From NCBI RefSeq assembly GCF_900115585.1, contig NZ_FOWZ01000004.1, forward strand, positions 1 to 64,000: DNA of 64,000 nt, in the 5' to 3' direction. The notes under the pieces were generated by a model. It was not told the DNA's origin and searched no databases. It saw only the letters and a list, made by a program, of their open reading frames with translations. Each line of letters begins with the position of its first letter. Positions within the stretch are counted from its first letter, which is position 1. Source of the DNA: Qipengyuania nanhaisediminis. Lineage in GTDB: Bacteria; Pseudomonadota; Alphaproteobacteria; Sphingomonadales; Sphingomonadaceae. A program made the position numbers and the translations under genes. Positions 18,129 through 26,642 of the stretch are shown here, in pieces.

Positions 18129-18326
18129 TTACCGCTGTCGATCCGAACCCGTCCGGACAGCCTCGATCTGTTGACCATCTTCCGACGCGCAGACCAGAAG
18201 ACCCATCGACAGGCTAAACAGGCATATCGCCAACAGGAATAGCGCCTGACGCCGGACGAAGCGGTCTTGCTGCTGTGCAAAAGCCAGGGACGTGGGATCG
18301 AGCGATGGGGGCCAAGATTTGGTCAT
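18129..18326 (-). CDS. Small membrane protein (65 aa)
   Basis: It has one predicted membrane helix (ALFLLAICLFSLSMGLLVCA) after a basic segment (DRFVRRQ), with a polar tail. The position between the Pal-like lipoprotein gene (51 bases upstream) and the lipoprotein gene downstream suggests one envelope operon. No family recognised. The function is unknown. Confidence 0.55.
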   Translation of the reverse strand: MTKSWPPSLDPTSLAFAQQQDRFVRRQALFLLAICLFSLSMGLLVCASEDGQQIEAVRTGSDRQR

Positions 18327-18377
18327 TTGTCATTCTCCGGCCCCCGTGGAATTGCGGTATCTTCGTGTCGTTGTCGA

Positions 18378-18884
18378 TCAATCGATGGTTATGGTCGCAG
18401 CCCGCCGGTTTTTCTGCCAAGCTTCCTCGTTGCTACCGAGTGCGACGGGGCGCTCCTTGCCGTAGCTGACGACAGCGAGACGGCTGCCGTCGATGCCGAT
18501 CGAGATGAGATAGTTACGCGCGGCATTGGCACGGCGCTCGCCCAGTGCGAGGTTGTACTCGCGGGTTCCCCGTTCGTCGGCATGGCCTTCTATGCGAGCC
18601 ATCTTGTTGGGGTACTGCCTTAGCCAGTTGGCTTGCGACCGGAGGGCTGCGGCATCGATATCGTCGATATTATAGCGATCGGTATCGAAGTAGATGATGT
18701 CCTGCCCACCCATTTTCGCGAGAAAGTCCGCGTGGCTTCCCGGGATCGGCTGATTGCTGGTCGACTGGCCCGTCGACGCATCGGCGCCCGGAGCCGGAGG
18801 CAAGGTTTCGACCTTCTTCTTTCCGCAGCTTGCAACGGCAAGACCCATGGAAAGCGCGATCAGTACAGTGTGAACTCGAGACAT
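18378..18884 (-). CDS. Pal/OmpA-family peptidoglycan-associated lipoprotein
   Basis: 168 residues. A lipoprotein signal ends in AVASC. The OmpA C-terminal domain carries the hallmark IYFDTDRYNI, IEGHADERGTREYNLALGERRA and SYGKERPV segments, including the peptidoglycan-binding Asp and Arg. It has the size of Pal, but no tolQRAB or ybgF lies nearby here. Either it is a second copy or the tol-pal locus is split in this genome. It would tether the outer membrane to peptidoglycan. Confidence 0.85.
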   Translation of the reverse strand: MSRVHTVLIALSMGLAVASCGKKKVETLPPAPGADASTGQSTSNQPIPGSHADFLAKMGGQDIIYFDTDRYNIDDIDAAALRSQANWLRQYPNKMARIEGHADERGTREYNLALGERRANAARNYLISIGIDGSRLAVVSYGKERPVALGSNEEAWQKNRRAATITID

Positions 18885-18981
18885 TTAATGGCTACTCCTA
18901 AGTCGAGTCACGTCGACTCTTATCGTGAACCAATATCGCATCCCGATCCCCGCCCGTTCGTACGGATTTTCAACGCGCGCA

Positions 18982-18987
18982 TATAAT
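18982..18987 (+). promoter_or_regulatory. Perfect TATAAT -10 element
   Basis: A consensus TATAAT lies in a gap between genes and points right, about seven bases before the predicted 5' end of the candidate RNA that finishes at 19167. No convincing -35 hexamer is visible 16-18 bases upstream. Confidence 0.45.
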
Positions 18988-18993
18988 TTCCGT

Positions 18994-19167
18994 AGGAACA
19001 CTGCGGAATTTGTCCGGCTATATTGCAGTCGTGATCAGGGAGGGCCTGGTCCACATAACCGGCAGACCGATTCCCTGACTTCAAAATGACCCTGGGGTCT
19101 GCCGGTTACATTCGTACCTATGCGATCTTCTGAACTCGGCGCGCTCTCAACGGCGCGCCGTTTTTTT
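18994..19167 (+). ncRNA. Candidate structured small RNA (about 170 nt)
   Basis: No protein frame is supported here, yet the stretch has a TATAAT box in front, a 13-bp perfect hairpin (19056-19068 with 19096-19108, 27-nt loop) and an intrinsic terminator with seven T at its end. A 7-nt segment of the loop (TCCCTGA) is complementary to TCAGGGA upstream of the stem, allowing an alternative fold. Length and isolated transcription would suit a 6S-like or trans-acting RNA. It could not be assigned to a known family by eye. Confidence 0.55.
19137..19167 (+). terminator. Intrinsic terminator of candidate small RNA
   Basis: CGGCGCGC (19137-19144) pairs with GCGCGCCG (19153-19160) across an eight-base loop, followed by seven T. 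It reads rightward only. The T-run overlaps the stop codon of the convergent response-regulator gene. Confidence 0.75.
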
Positions 19168-19858
19168 AACCGACCGGCGTCAACGTTTCGGCAAGCCGGT
19201 AGCCGACACCGCTTTCGGTGAGAATGAGTTCGGGATCGGAAGGGTCCTCTTCGAACTTATCCCGCAGCATGGCGATATAGCTGCGTAGGTATTGGCCATC
19301 GACGACCGGTTCGTTCCAGCCGGCGATCATCAATCTGCGCTGGGTAACGACTTGTCCCGAACTGCGCACCAGTGCCTCGAAGATTGCGAATTCCTTGGGA
19401 GAGAGATGGACAGGTTCGTCCATCAATCGAACTTGTCGTGTTCTCAGATCGACATGCAGCAGATCGGACGTGAACACGGCAGCGTCCTTGCCGCTCGCTT
19501 CGTTGAGGCGCCTTTCGACCACACGAATTCGCGCCAGCAGTTCCTCCATCCCGAACGGTTTGTCGATATAGTCTTCTGCGCCCCTATCGAGGGCGCGAAC
19601 CTTGTCGGCCTCCAGGTGTCGCGCCGAAACCACGATGACCGATGCCTGCGCACGGCTCTTGAACGCAGAGATCAGATCGGCGCCATCAGCGTCCGGGAGC
19701 CCGAGATCGAGCAGGACCAGATCGACGGAGGTTTTGTCGATCGCTCGCAAGGCTTCGCTCGCGTCGGTCGCCTCGATAACCTGGTGCGAAAGCGCGGTGA
19801 GTACCGGATTGAGTGTACGGATTATCGAGGGTTCGTCGTCAACGATAAGGATTTTCAT
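19166..19858 (-). CDS. kdpE: KdpE-like OmpR-family response regulator
   Basis: 230 residues from the ATG at 19858 (MKILIVDDEPSIIRTL), which overlaps the kinase stop by ATGA. An upstream in-frame extension inside the kinase gene is rejected. The receiver shows DD pair, phospho-acceptor in LVLLDLGLPDADG, IVVSARH and the Lys of EDYIDKPF. The winged helix follows (LSPKEFAIFEALVRSSGQVVTQRRLM ... YLRSYIAMLRDKFEEDP ... GVGYRL), closest in style to KdpE. The usual target kdpFABC is not in the window. Confidence 0.8.
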   Translation of the reverse strand: MKILIVDDEPSIIRTLNPVLTALSHQVIEATDASEALRAIDKTSVDLVLLDLGLPDADGADLISAFKSRAQASVIVVSARHLEADKVRALDRGAEDYIDKPFGMEELLARIRVVERRLNEASGKDAAVFTSDLLHVDLRTRQVRLMDEPVHLSPKEFAIFEALVRSSGQVVTQRRLMIAGWNEPVVDGQYLRSYIAMLRDKFEEDPSDPELILTESGVGYRLAETLTPVG

Positions 19859-21327
19859 CGTGACTGGTCCTCTGGCGGATGTGAACGGTCTTTGCAAAGC
19901 GGGAAGCGCAGTTCGATCCTCGTCCCGCGCCCTTCTTCGACCGGCGATACCACATCGATCTGCCCTCCACAGGATTCAACGAACCCCTTCGCAATGTAGA
20001 GACCAAGTCCCGAGCCTTCGTGATTGCCGTTATGGTTGCCCTTGAAGAAACGTTCGAACATCCGCTTCTTGTCGCGATCGTCGATCCCGCGACCCTGGTC
20101 GGTAACCGTCAATTCCGCCAATTCGCCATCGGTCCGCACGCCGAGCGAAACTGTCTGATTCAGGCCGTATTTGCGAGCGTTATCGAGCAGGTTGAAAATG
20201 GCCTGCTCGATCAGGGACGGATTGGCATCGACCAGGACAGGATCTTCGTCGTACTGTCGTTCGATCGTGATATCGGGGTGAAGGGTGCGCAGCTGGCGGA
20301 TGGCCAGTGTGGATAGCTCCCGCAGATCGACCACCTGGGTCGACGTCGAGGTCAAACCGGCTTGGATCTGTCCGACATTGAGAAGCTCGCCAGTATAGCG
20401 ATCGAGCCGATGGCACTGCTCGATGATCGTCTCGAGCAAAGTGACCCGCTCTGCCTCCGGAAGTCGGATCTTCGGTGAGACCAGCGCCCCTGCTGCCGCC
20501 TCGATAACGGTGATCGGGGTTCTAAGATCGTGTGATACGGAGGAGAGGAGCGTATCCTTCAACGTCTCGCTTCGCGCCTGCGCCCGGTTTTCCGCAACCT
20601 CATCGAGCAGGATGCACCGTTCGATGGCGAGAGCAATCAAGGCTGAAATAGATTTCAGATCGGGTAGCCGGGGCCGATCTTCGATCAGATCGGTTAATCG
20701 AAACCTCGCCAGCCCCAGTGTACCGCGCGCGCCGGCAAGCTCGAGTATCAGGGATTTTTCGGCATCCCCTTGCGCTACGCCTTCCATGAGAGGTGCCAGC
20801 CGGTCCATTATTACCTCACCGGATCCGGGGCGCACATAGAAGTCCCCCTGTGCCAGGTAGATGTGGACCGAACTCACCCCCTGGGTCGGCAGGATCTGAC
20901 GGAGGGTGGTCTCGATTTCCTCGACTTTCACCGCCCTTTGAAGACGATCGCTGATGGTCAGCAGGAAAGCTGTTTCCGACTGCGCTCTCGATGCCTTGTT
21001 CGCGGTATCTCGCAAGCGGCCGACGAGGGTCCCTGTAATGAGCGCGGTCGCGTTGAAGGCGATAAGCGGAACGGCCTCGTCTACGGTTGTGACGCCGAAT
21101 TCGAACACCGGTTCGCTCAGCAGGAAGTTGTAAACGAACGAAGCTGCGAATGCTGCTATCAGAGCCGCATAGACCCCGGAATGGACGGCTATCAGAATGA
21201 CGCCTACCAAGTACACCAGAACGGCCGTGATCGGGCGATCCGCAACTTGGGCGAGATGCGTTCCAGCGGTGGCCACAACGAAAAGAATGCAATCGAGCAG
21301 CCACCCGGGTGAAAAGTTTTTCCGCAT
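19855..21327 (-). CDS. KdpD-like sensor kinase lacking the N-terminal Kdp domain
   Basis: 490 residues, against about 900 for full KdpD. It begins directly with the four-helix DUF4118 membrane domain (LLDCILFVVATAGTHLAQV ... AALIAAFAASFVYNFLLSEPVFEF). A GAF-like region (about 135-245), the phospho-His box SSVSHDLRTPIT and an ATPase domain (NLLDNARKYG, DQGRGID, GSGLGLYIA) follow. The KdpD and universal-stress-protein-like N-terminal domains are absent. Together with the coupled KdpE-like regulator it forms an orphan pair, possibly rewired to a signal other than potassium. Confidence 0.85.
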   Translation of the reverse strand: MRKNFSPGWLLDCILFVVATAGTHLAQVADRPITAVLVYLVGVILIAVHSGVYAALIAAFAASFVYNFLLSEPVFEFGVTTVDEAVPLIAFNATALITGTLVGRLRDTANKASRAQSETAFLLTISDRLQRAVKVEEIETTLRQILPTQGVSSVHIYLAQGDFYVRPGSGEVIMDRLAPLMEGVAQGDAEKSLILELAGARGTLGLARFRLTDLIEDRPRLPDLKSISALIALAIERCILLDEVAENRAQARSETLKDTLLSSVSHDLRTPITVIEAAAGALVSPKIRLPEAERVTLLETIIEQCHRLDRYTGELLNVGQIQAGLTSTSTQVVDLRELSTLAIRQLRTLHPDITIERQYDEDPVLVDANPSLIEQAIFNLLDNARKYGLNQTVSLGVRTDGELAELTVTDQGRGIDDRDKKRMFERFFKGNHNGNHEGSGLGLYIAKGFVESCGGQIDVVSPVEEGRGTRIELRFPLCKDRSHPPEDQSR

Positions 21328-21530
21328 TCGACCTACTTTAAATGATCGTCTCTCGTTTCAAACTAGCTGAATTGCGCGATCATCGCTCGTACGGATTTTC
21401 TATGCCAATTTATAAAAGGTGCCAGAACCGCACCGACATCCAATTGATGACGGGTAAGCAAAGGCACCCGGCGATTGGTTGATGGGGCACTGGCTGGAAC
21501 CGGCTGGGGACACCAAGCGTAGCTTGGCCC

Positions 21531-22010
21531 ATGGAATTTTTCGTACCGGAAACGATGGACTGGCAGGGCGCGGCGTTGAGGTTCGCATTTGCGACCGTGC
21601 TTCCCTTTCTTATCGGTCTGGAGCGTTTTCTTAGGCGAAAGCCGATCGATTTCAGGCCGTTCGTCATCATTTCGGTCGGCTCTTGCGGTCTGGTGATGGC
21701 GTCGATCGAGATGCTGCAGACAATCAATGATAGCAATTCCAACATCGACCCCACCCGAGTCATCGAAGGCGTTATTACGGGAATAGGCTTCCTTGGAGCA
21801 GGAGCGATCTTCCGCGAAGGCAATTTCGTCCAGGGGGCGGGCTCGGCTGCGGCAATATGGGTTGCCGGTGCAATTGGACTGACATGCGGGATGGGCGAAC
21901 TCTGGCTAGCGATCACCATGTCTGCGATCGTGCTGATACTTCTGATCGCGAGCGCGCCTTTCACAGCCAAGTGGGATCCTGATCACGGCGAGGACGGGCC
22001 CGGACAGTAA
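21531..22010 (+). CDS. MgtC/SapB-family membrane protein
   Basis: 159 residues with four to five membrane helices and the MgtC signatures PFLIGLER, VSVGSCGLV-like IISVGSCGLVMAS and ITGIGFLGAGAI. The start may instead be the ATG at 21555 (MDWQGAALRF), which has a better Shine-Dalgarno (GGAAA). MgtC proteins support growth at low magnesium and modulate the F-ATPase and phosphate homeostasis. The neighbour downstream is another small membrane protein. The 200-base leader upstream shows no recognised Mg2+ riboswitch. Confidence 0.85.
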   Translation: MEFFVPETMDWQGAALRFAFATVLPFLIGLERFLRRKPIDFRPFVIISVGSCGLVMASIEMLQTINDSNSNIDPTRVIEGVITGIGFLGAGAIFREGNFVQGAGSAAAIWVAGAIGLTCGMGELWLAITMSAIVLILLIASAPFTAKWDPDHGEDGPGQ

Positions 22011-22133
22011 CGCACCCTCATGTCTCCCTCGAATTTTGCTGGCGAGACAAAACCTAACAATCAGCGGTTACGTTCACCGAAACGCGCCAGGGAAGTTCGA
22101 TACTCGACAAAGCCGTATAGAGGAGCCGGAGAC

Positions 22134-22376
22134 GTGGAAGGTCCATTGGAGTGGGTAGCCTCTATAGGCACAATCATCGCGGCTGCCTTGATCGCTCTTG
22201 ATATCGGAAGGCGCGTTACCGGCTGGGGGTTTGTGCTTTTTACTCTCGTGTCGATCCTATGGATTTACTCCGGGATGGTAAAGGACGCGATGCCTATTGC
22301 CGCAATGAATGCGGTCCTTCTTCTCATCAACGCATGGGGAGTATGGCGGTATCTCATCCGCAAAGAAGATAGCTGA
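22134..22376 (+). CDS. Small membrane protein (80 aa)
   Basis: The GTG at 22134 is preferred. AGGAG lies eight bases upstream, and the longer frame from 22020 only adds a basic, low-complexity tail. Two to three membrane helices (WVASIGTIIAAALIALDIG, GFVLFTLVSILWIYSGM, AMNAVLLLINAWGVWRYL) and a short charged end follow. The fold resembles small SWEET/PnuC-like half-transporters, but no family can be named. It sits 123 bases after mgtC and 125 bases before the sucrose-phosphate synthase gene. Confidence 0.6.
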   Translation: MEGPLEWVASIGTIIAAALIALDIGRRVTGWGFVLFTLVSILWIYSGMVKDAMPIAAMNAVLLLINAWGVWRYLIRKEDS

Positions 22377-22501
22377 TCCCAGACGCAAGATCTGCGCTGC
22401 GTTCACTTTTCAGGAATCGGTTCGCTTCAAACAATTATTAGGTCAGGTGCTGCAACTTCGAAGGGCTTGTTGATGATGCGAAGCCACCAAGGGGACGCAT
22501 C

Positions 22502-24568
22502 TTGCATATTGTATCGCTCGCGCTGGGCGGTTGCCTGAAGGGCGAACCGGTAAGGTACGGTATTACCGAGGATACCGGTGGTCACATCACATATGTCCTC
22601 GGCGAAATGGAAGCGTTATCGCGCCGAGCCGACGTGACCCTTGCCGAGATCGTGACCCGCAGGTTCGACGAACCGCGTTTGGGGGCAGAACACGCCCTTC
22701 CTGAAGAATGGCTGGCCCCGAAACTCGTGATTAGGCGGATCGACAGTGGCAATCCGGCTTACCTGTCGAAAGAGGCACTTTCGTCCGATCGGAAGGCATT
22801 CACGACGGCCCTGATCGATGAGTTTCGTTCTCGAGAACGCCTTCCTGATCTCGTCCATGCTCACTTCGCCGACGCAGCCGATGTCGCCATTGAGATCGAA
22901 AAGGCCCTCGGCATACCCTATATTTATACCGCACATTCTCTCGGACTGGACAAACGCTCGACGCTGCCCACTCCTTGCGCGGCGCTCGATGCACGGGTGG
23001 CGGAGGAAGACCGCGCTATCTCTGGGGCGCGGGCAGTCATTGGCTCGTCAAGGGACGAGTGCGAACGGCAATTGGTCGCTTATCCTTCCGCCCGGCTCGA
23101 GAAAATCCATCGGCTGATACCCGGAATTGATCGCTGTAAGAATGCCGGTGATCAAGCCTCCGCAAGCGATCTCATCGCGCCTTTTCTACGTGACCCGGAC
23201 AAGCCCATCGTGCTCGCTATTGCTCGGCCGGTTCATAAAAAGAACCTGGTCCGACTAGTCCATGCCTTCGGTGCATCTCCAGCGCTTCGGAAAAATTGCA
23301 ATCTGGTAATTCTAGCCGGGCTTCGGGAGGGTTTTTCGTCAGGAGAGCGGGAACACCGGGAGGTCCTACGCAGCATCCTCGACGCAATCGACGAGCATGA
23401 TCTTTACGGTCATGTGGCCTATCCAAAGTCGCACACCCGCGCTCAGGTTCGCGATCTTTATGCGTCGGCGAGCAGAACCCGCGGCGTATTCGTAAATCCC
23501 GCCCTGATGGAGCCTTATGGCCTAACTCTGGTGGAGGCTGCAGCACACGGACTGCCAGTGGTCGCCACCAAGATCGGGGGCGCGTCGGACATAGTCGGCG
23601 AACTTGAGCACGGGATCCTCGTCGACCCGACGGATTGTGTCGAGATCGGGCAAGCCATCGAGCGGCTGATCGAGGACCCAGACTTGTGGCAGCGCTGTTC
23701 GAAAAACGGGCGCGAGAGAAGTCTTGAGATGAACTGGGACAGCTACGCGTCCGGCTTCAGGAAAATTGCTTCAACCATAGTCGAAGAGAGAGCGCCGTCC
23801 TCGATCGCACCGAAATATCTGCTGGTTAGCGATCTCGACAATACATTGACCGGCTGCAGCGATGGTATCGGACGGTTTAAAGCATTTCTGCAGAGACAGC
23901 CCATGTTCGGGTTTGCAGTCGCGACCGGACGATCCATCGTAGAGGCCCGGAGGCTGTTTCGAGAGTGGTCCCTGCCGTCACCTCTGGCTTATATTACCTC
24001 GGTCGGAAGTGAAATCTACGTAGAACAGGACGGTGTACTTGCGGTCGATAAAAGCTTTTGGAACCATATTGCCCATGGTTGGGACCCTGATGCCATCGAC
24101 CAGGTTATGAGCCGGGTGGCGGGCCTCACGCCACAGCCCTGCTATGAGCAGCGTGCATATAAGCGCAGCTACTTCGTATCGGATCACCGTGCTGCGTTCG
24201 AGATCGAGGCAGTGCTTAACTCGGAAGGCATCACCGCACGTGTAGTATTCAGCCACGGGCGCCTTCTGGACATTCTGCCGCCGAAGGCGGGGAAGGCGGC
24301 TGCGATGAAACATGTGGCCGCATCGCTTGGCATTGAAGCGCAAAACGTATTTGCAGCCGGAGATAGCGGCAATGATGCCGACATGCTGGCGGTTTGCCGC
24401 AACGCCATCCTCGTGCGCAACCACGCGGAAGAGGTGATTGGTCTGGCCGATAGGCCGAATGTCTACCTTTCGAAAAGAAGCAACGCGTCTGGCGCCCTTG
24501 AAGGCCTATTGGCTCACCAAAGAGCGCAACGGGCCCGCGCGAGGCGCACAATGGAGATTTCGGCATGA
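22502..24568 (+). CDS. Sucrose-phosphate synthase/phosphatase fusion
   Basis: 688 residues from a TTG at 22502 with AAGGGGA upstream. The N-terminal part is a GT-B family 4 glycosyltransferase of the sucrose synthase/SPS type (HIVSLALGGCLKGEPVRYG ... EDTGGHITYVLGEMEAL; donor-site EPYGLTLVEAAAHGLPVVAT). The C-terminal 240 residues form a HAD phosphatase (DLDNTLTG with D444/D446, TGRS, GDSGNDADM) like sucrose-6-phosphate phosphatase. Together they would make sucrose from UDP-glucose and fructose-6-phosphate, commonly as a compatible solute. It is the first of three overlapping genes. Confidence 0.85.
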   Translation: MHIVSLALGGCLKGEPVRYGITEDTGGHITYVLGEMEALSRRADVTLAEIVTRRFDEPRLGAEHALPEEWLAPKLVIRRIDSGNPAYLSKEALSSDRKAFTTALIDEFRSRERLPDLVHAHFADAADVAIEIEKALGIPYIYTAHSLGLDKRSTLPTPCAALDARVAEEDRAISGARAVIGSSRDECERQLVAYPSARLEKIHRLIPGIDRCKNAGDQASASDLIAPFLRDPDKPIVLAIARPVHKKNLVRLVHAFGASPALRKNCNLVILAGLREGFSSGEREHREVLRSILDAIDEHDLYGHVAYPKSHTRAQVRDLYASASRTRGVFVNPALMEPYGLTLVEAAAHGLPVVATKIGGASDIVGELEHGILVDPTDCVEIGQAIERLIEDPDLWQRCSKNGRERSLEMNWDSYASGFRKIASTIVEERAPSSIAPKYLLVSDLDNTLTGCSDGIGRFKAFLQRQPMFGFAVATGRSIVEARRLFREWSLPSPLAYITSVGSEIYVEQDGVLAVDKSFWNHIAHGWDPDAIDQVMSRVAGLTPQPCYEQRAYKRSYFVSDHRAAFEIEAVLNSEGITARVVFSHGRLLDILPPKAGKAAAMKHVAASLGIEAQNVFAAGDSGNDADMLAVCRNAILVRNHAEEVIGLADRPNVYLSKRSNASGALEGLLAHQRAQRARARRTMEISA

Positions 24569-25704
24569 GCCTTGAAGGACCGATCGGTTATTTCGTGCAT
24601 CACCAGGGGCGCGGACATGCGGAGCGTGCTGCGGCCATCGCGAACGAGGTGGTAGGCTCGCGAGAAGTCACGTTGTTTTGCGCAAGACCGGATATTTTCC
24701 CCGAACTCGACGATCGGATCGAGGTCATCGCGCTCCCCTCATTGTTCGAGCCGACCGGCAAGGAAGCGCCGGCAATGGCCGCGCTGCCAATGCCCCATAC
24801 GGTTCATTGTGCGCCTTTGGGATGGCCCAGCATCACCTCCGCATGCGCCAGGCTAACACAATGGTTCTCTAACCGCCGTCCGGCGTTATTCGTCACGGAT
24901 GTTTCTGCCGAGCTGGCTCATCTGGCCCGGCTCTGTTCGGTTCCGCACGTGGCTGTAATCCAGCACGGGGAGCGGTCGGATGCGGGACATATGTCGGCTT
25001 ATGAAAGCGCGGTCGGCATTCTGGCGCCCTATGCCGAACAGCTCGAGCAAAGCGATCGCCCTGCGACCCTGCGCAAGAAAACGCACTACGCCGCTGCGGT
25101 CGGCGTAGAGAGCCGCGCATTCCCAAGCAAAGAAGAAGCCCGACGAAAGCTCGGTCTCGATCCGGATCGCGATATAGTCCTCGTAATCGCCGGCGGCGGC
25201 GGTGAGGGGACCCCCGGCACGCCGTTGACGCTGGGCGCGCGCGCTGAACCTACAGCCCACTGGATCACAATCGGTCAGGTGAGAAGCGAATGGCATGAAA
25301 CCCCGCCTGGCAATCTCGAACACAAGGGGTGGGTCGATAATCCGGCGGATTGGATGGCTGCCGCCGATCGCGTTGTTTCTTCGTGCGGGAATACGACAGC
25401 GCATATGGTGCTGGCCGCAGGTAAGCCGTGGATCGTCATCCCCGAATGGCGTTATTTCGATGAGCAATACTGCAAGGCCGAAGTTCTCGACCGGGAGGGC
25501 CTCGCTGCCGTATCGCGGCAATGGCCGTCTCAACCTGCAGCATGGGACAGGCTGTGGTCCGCCGCGAGCTTGGTCGACGTCGAGCGTCAGCGACGAGCGG
25601 TAGATCCCGATGCAGCGAGATGTGCGGCACTTTGGCTGGAGGGGCTGGCGGAAGACCTCTGGCAAGGCACCGGCAGCCAACCGGCGCTGGAGATCGTGGC
25701 ATGA
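24565..25704 (+). CDS. GT-B fold glycosyltransferase (MurG/UGT-like)
   Basis: 379 residues, start overlapping the preceding stop (ATGA). The N-terminus reads GYFVHHQGRGHAERAAAIA, the glycine-rich start seen in MurG-type and macrolide glycosyltransferases. The C-terminal half holds the nucleotide-sugar site (IVLVIAGGGGEGTPG, then ADRVVSSCGNTTAHMVLAAGKPWIVIPE). Acceptor unknown. Coupling to the SPS/SPP gene and the family 2 enzyme suggests a dedicated glycoside or glycolipid pathway. Confidence 0.75.
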   Translation: MSLEGPIGYFVHHQGRGHAERAAAIANEVVGSREVTLFCARPDIFPELDDRIEVIALPSLFEPTGKEAPAMAALPMPHTVHCAPLGWPSITSACARLTQWFSNRRPALFVTDVSAELAHLARLCSVPHVAVIQHGERSDAGHMSAYESAVGILAPYAEQLEQSDRPATLRKKTHYAAAVGVESRAFPSKEEARRKLGLDPDRDIVLVIAGGGGEGTPGTPLTLGARAEPTAHWITIGQVRSEWHETPPGNLEHKGWVDNPADWMAAADRVVSSCGNTTAHMVLAAGKPWIVIPEWRYFDEQYCKAEVLDREGLAAVSRQWPSQPAAWDRLWSAASLVDVERQRRAVDPDAARCAALWLEGLAEDLWQGTGSQPALEIVA

Positions 25705-26642
25705 CGATTTCGGTATGTACGCTCGCACATGGACGCGAAAGACATCTGCAAAACCTTGTACATGGCCTCAACCATTCAAGAAGGCCTCCCTGCGAGCTGG
25801 TCGTCGCGGTGATGCAAGATACTCGGTACGATCTTCCCTCAACCAGTTTTCCCATACGGCAAGTTATGCTCGGCCAATCCGGTATCTGTCTTGCCGAGGC
25901 CCGAAATGTCGCTGCATCCGCCGCGAAAAGCGATCTTCTAGTCTTTCTGGATGTCGACTGCATACCTTCGCCCAACCTGGTCCAGGATTATGCCGCCGTT
26001 GCCGAACAGGGCGAAGGCGTGTGGATGGGCGAGGTTGGATACCTCCCCCAGAGCGCTACGGATAACGGTATAGATTTCGAACGCTTCGAGCAGGTCTCAG
26101 TCAAACATTCGGAAAGGGCTGGTCCTCCACCCGGCATGGTGGGGAAGTGCGGGGATTATCGCTGCTTCTGGTCACTCAACTTCGCACTTCACGCGAGGAC
26201 GTTCGAACGACTTGGCGGTTTCGATCCCCGTTATGTCGGCTACGGCGGCGAGGACACGGATTTCGGCCGCACGATCGTATCGAAGGACGTGCCGCTTTGG
26301 TGGGCCCGTGGTGCCAAAGCGTTCCACCAATATCACAAGCACCATATGCCGCCGGTCCATCATCTGGACAGTGTTATTGCCAACGCTGGTATCTTCGCGG
26401 CCAAATGGGGTGAGCCGACGATGCAGCACTGGCTTCGCGCTTTCCGGTTGATGGGTCTGGTCGAACCGGATGGAGTTGGCGGGTGGGTGAAGCTACGAGA
26501 GCCGTCGGAAAACGACCTGGCCATGACCCGCCAGCAGGAGCATGAGCCCTATGCGAGCAGCTCGCTGGTGCTCGAACAGCTGGAAGCCCAGGCCAGCCGC
26601 GGCAATGATGCCAGTCGGGCGCCCGCAATGACGTCGGCATAG
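25701..26642 (+). CDS. Family 2 glycosyltransferase
   Basis: 313 residues starting at the ATG at 25701, which overlaps the previous stop. A GT-A nucleotide-binding fold begins at once (TISVCTLAHGRERHLQNLVHGL). The metal-binding segment is LLVFLDVDCIPSP, and the C-terminal WSLNFALHARTFERLGGFDPRYVGYGGEDTDFG resembles the galactosyltransferase-type (Glyco_transf_7C) region. The last 94 bases overlap, tail to tail, the minus-strand glycosyltransferase gene. Substrate unknown. Confidence 0.8.
   Translation: MTISVCTLAHGRERHLQNLVHGLNHSRRPPCELVVAVMQDTRYDLPSTSFPIRQVMLGQSGICLAEARNVAASAAKSDLLVFLDVDCIPSPNLVQDYAAVAEQGEGVWMGEVGYLPQSATDNGIDFERFEQVSVKHSERAGPPPGMVGKCGDYRCFWSLNFALHARTFERLGGFDPRYVGYGGEDTDFGRTIVSKDVPLWWARGAKAFHQYHKHHMPPVHHLDSVIANAGIFAAKWGEPTMQHWLRAFRLMGLVEPDGVGGWVKLREPSENDLAMTRQQEHEPYASSSLVLEQLEAQASRGNDASRAPAMTSA

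Noticed and set aside
18526..18542. TTGGCACGG inside the Pal-like gene as a further sigma-54 promoter
   Set aside because: The -12 GC element is not at the required position and the site is inside a coding region.
18994..19167. Naming the candidate RNA 6S RNA (ssrS)
   Set aside because: Length and isolation fit, but the closing stem and central bubble could not be confirmed by eye.
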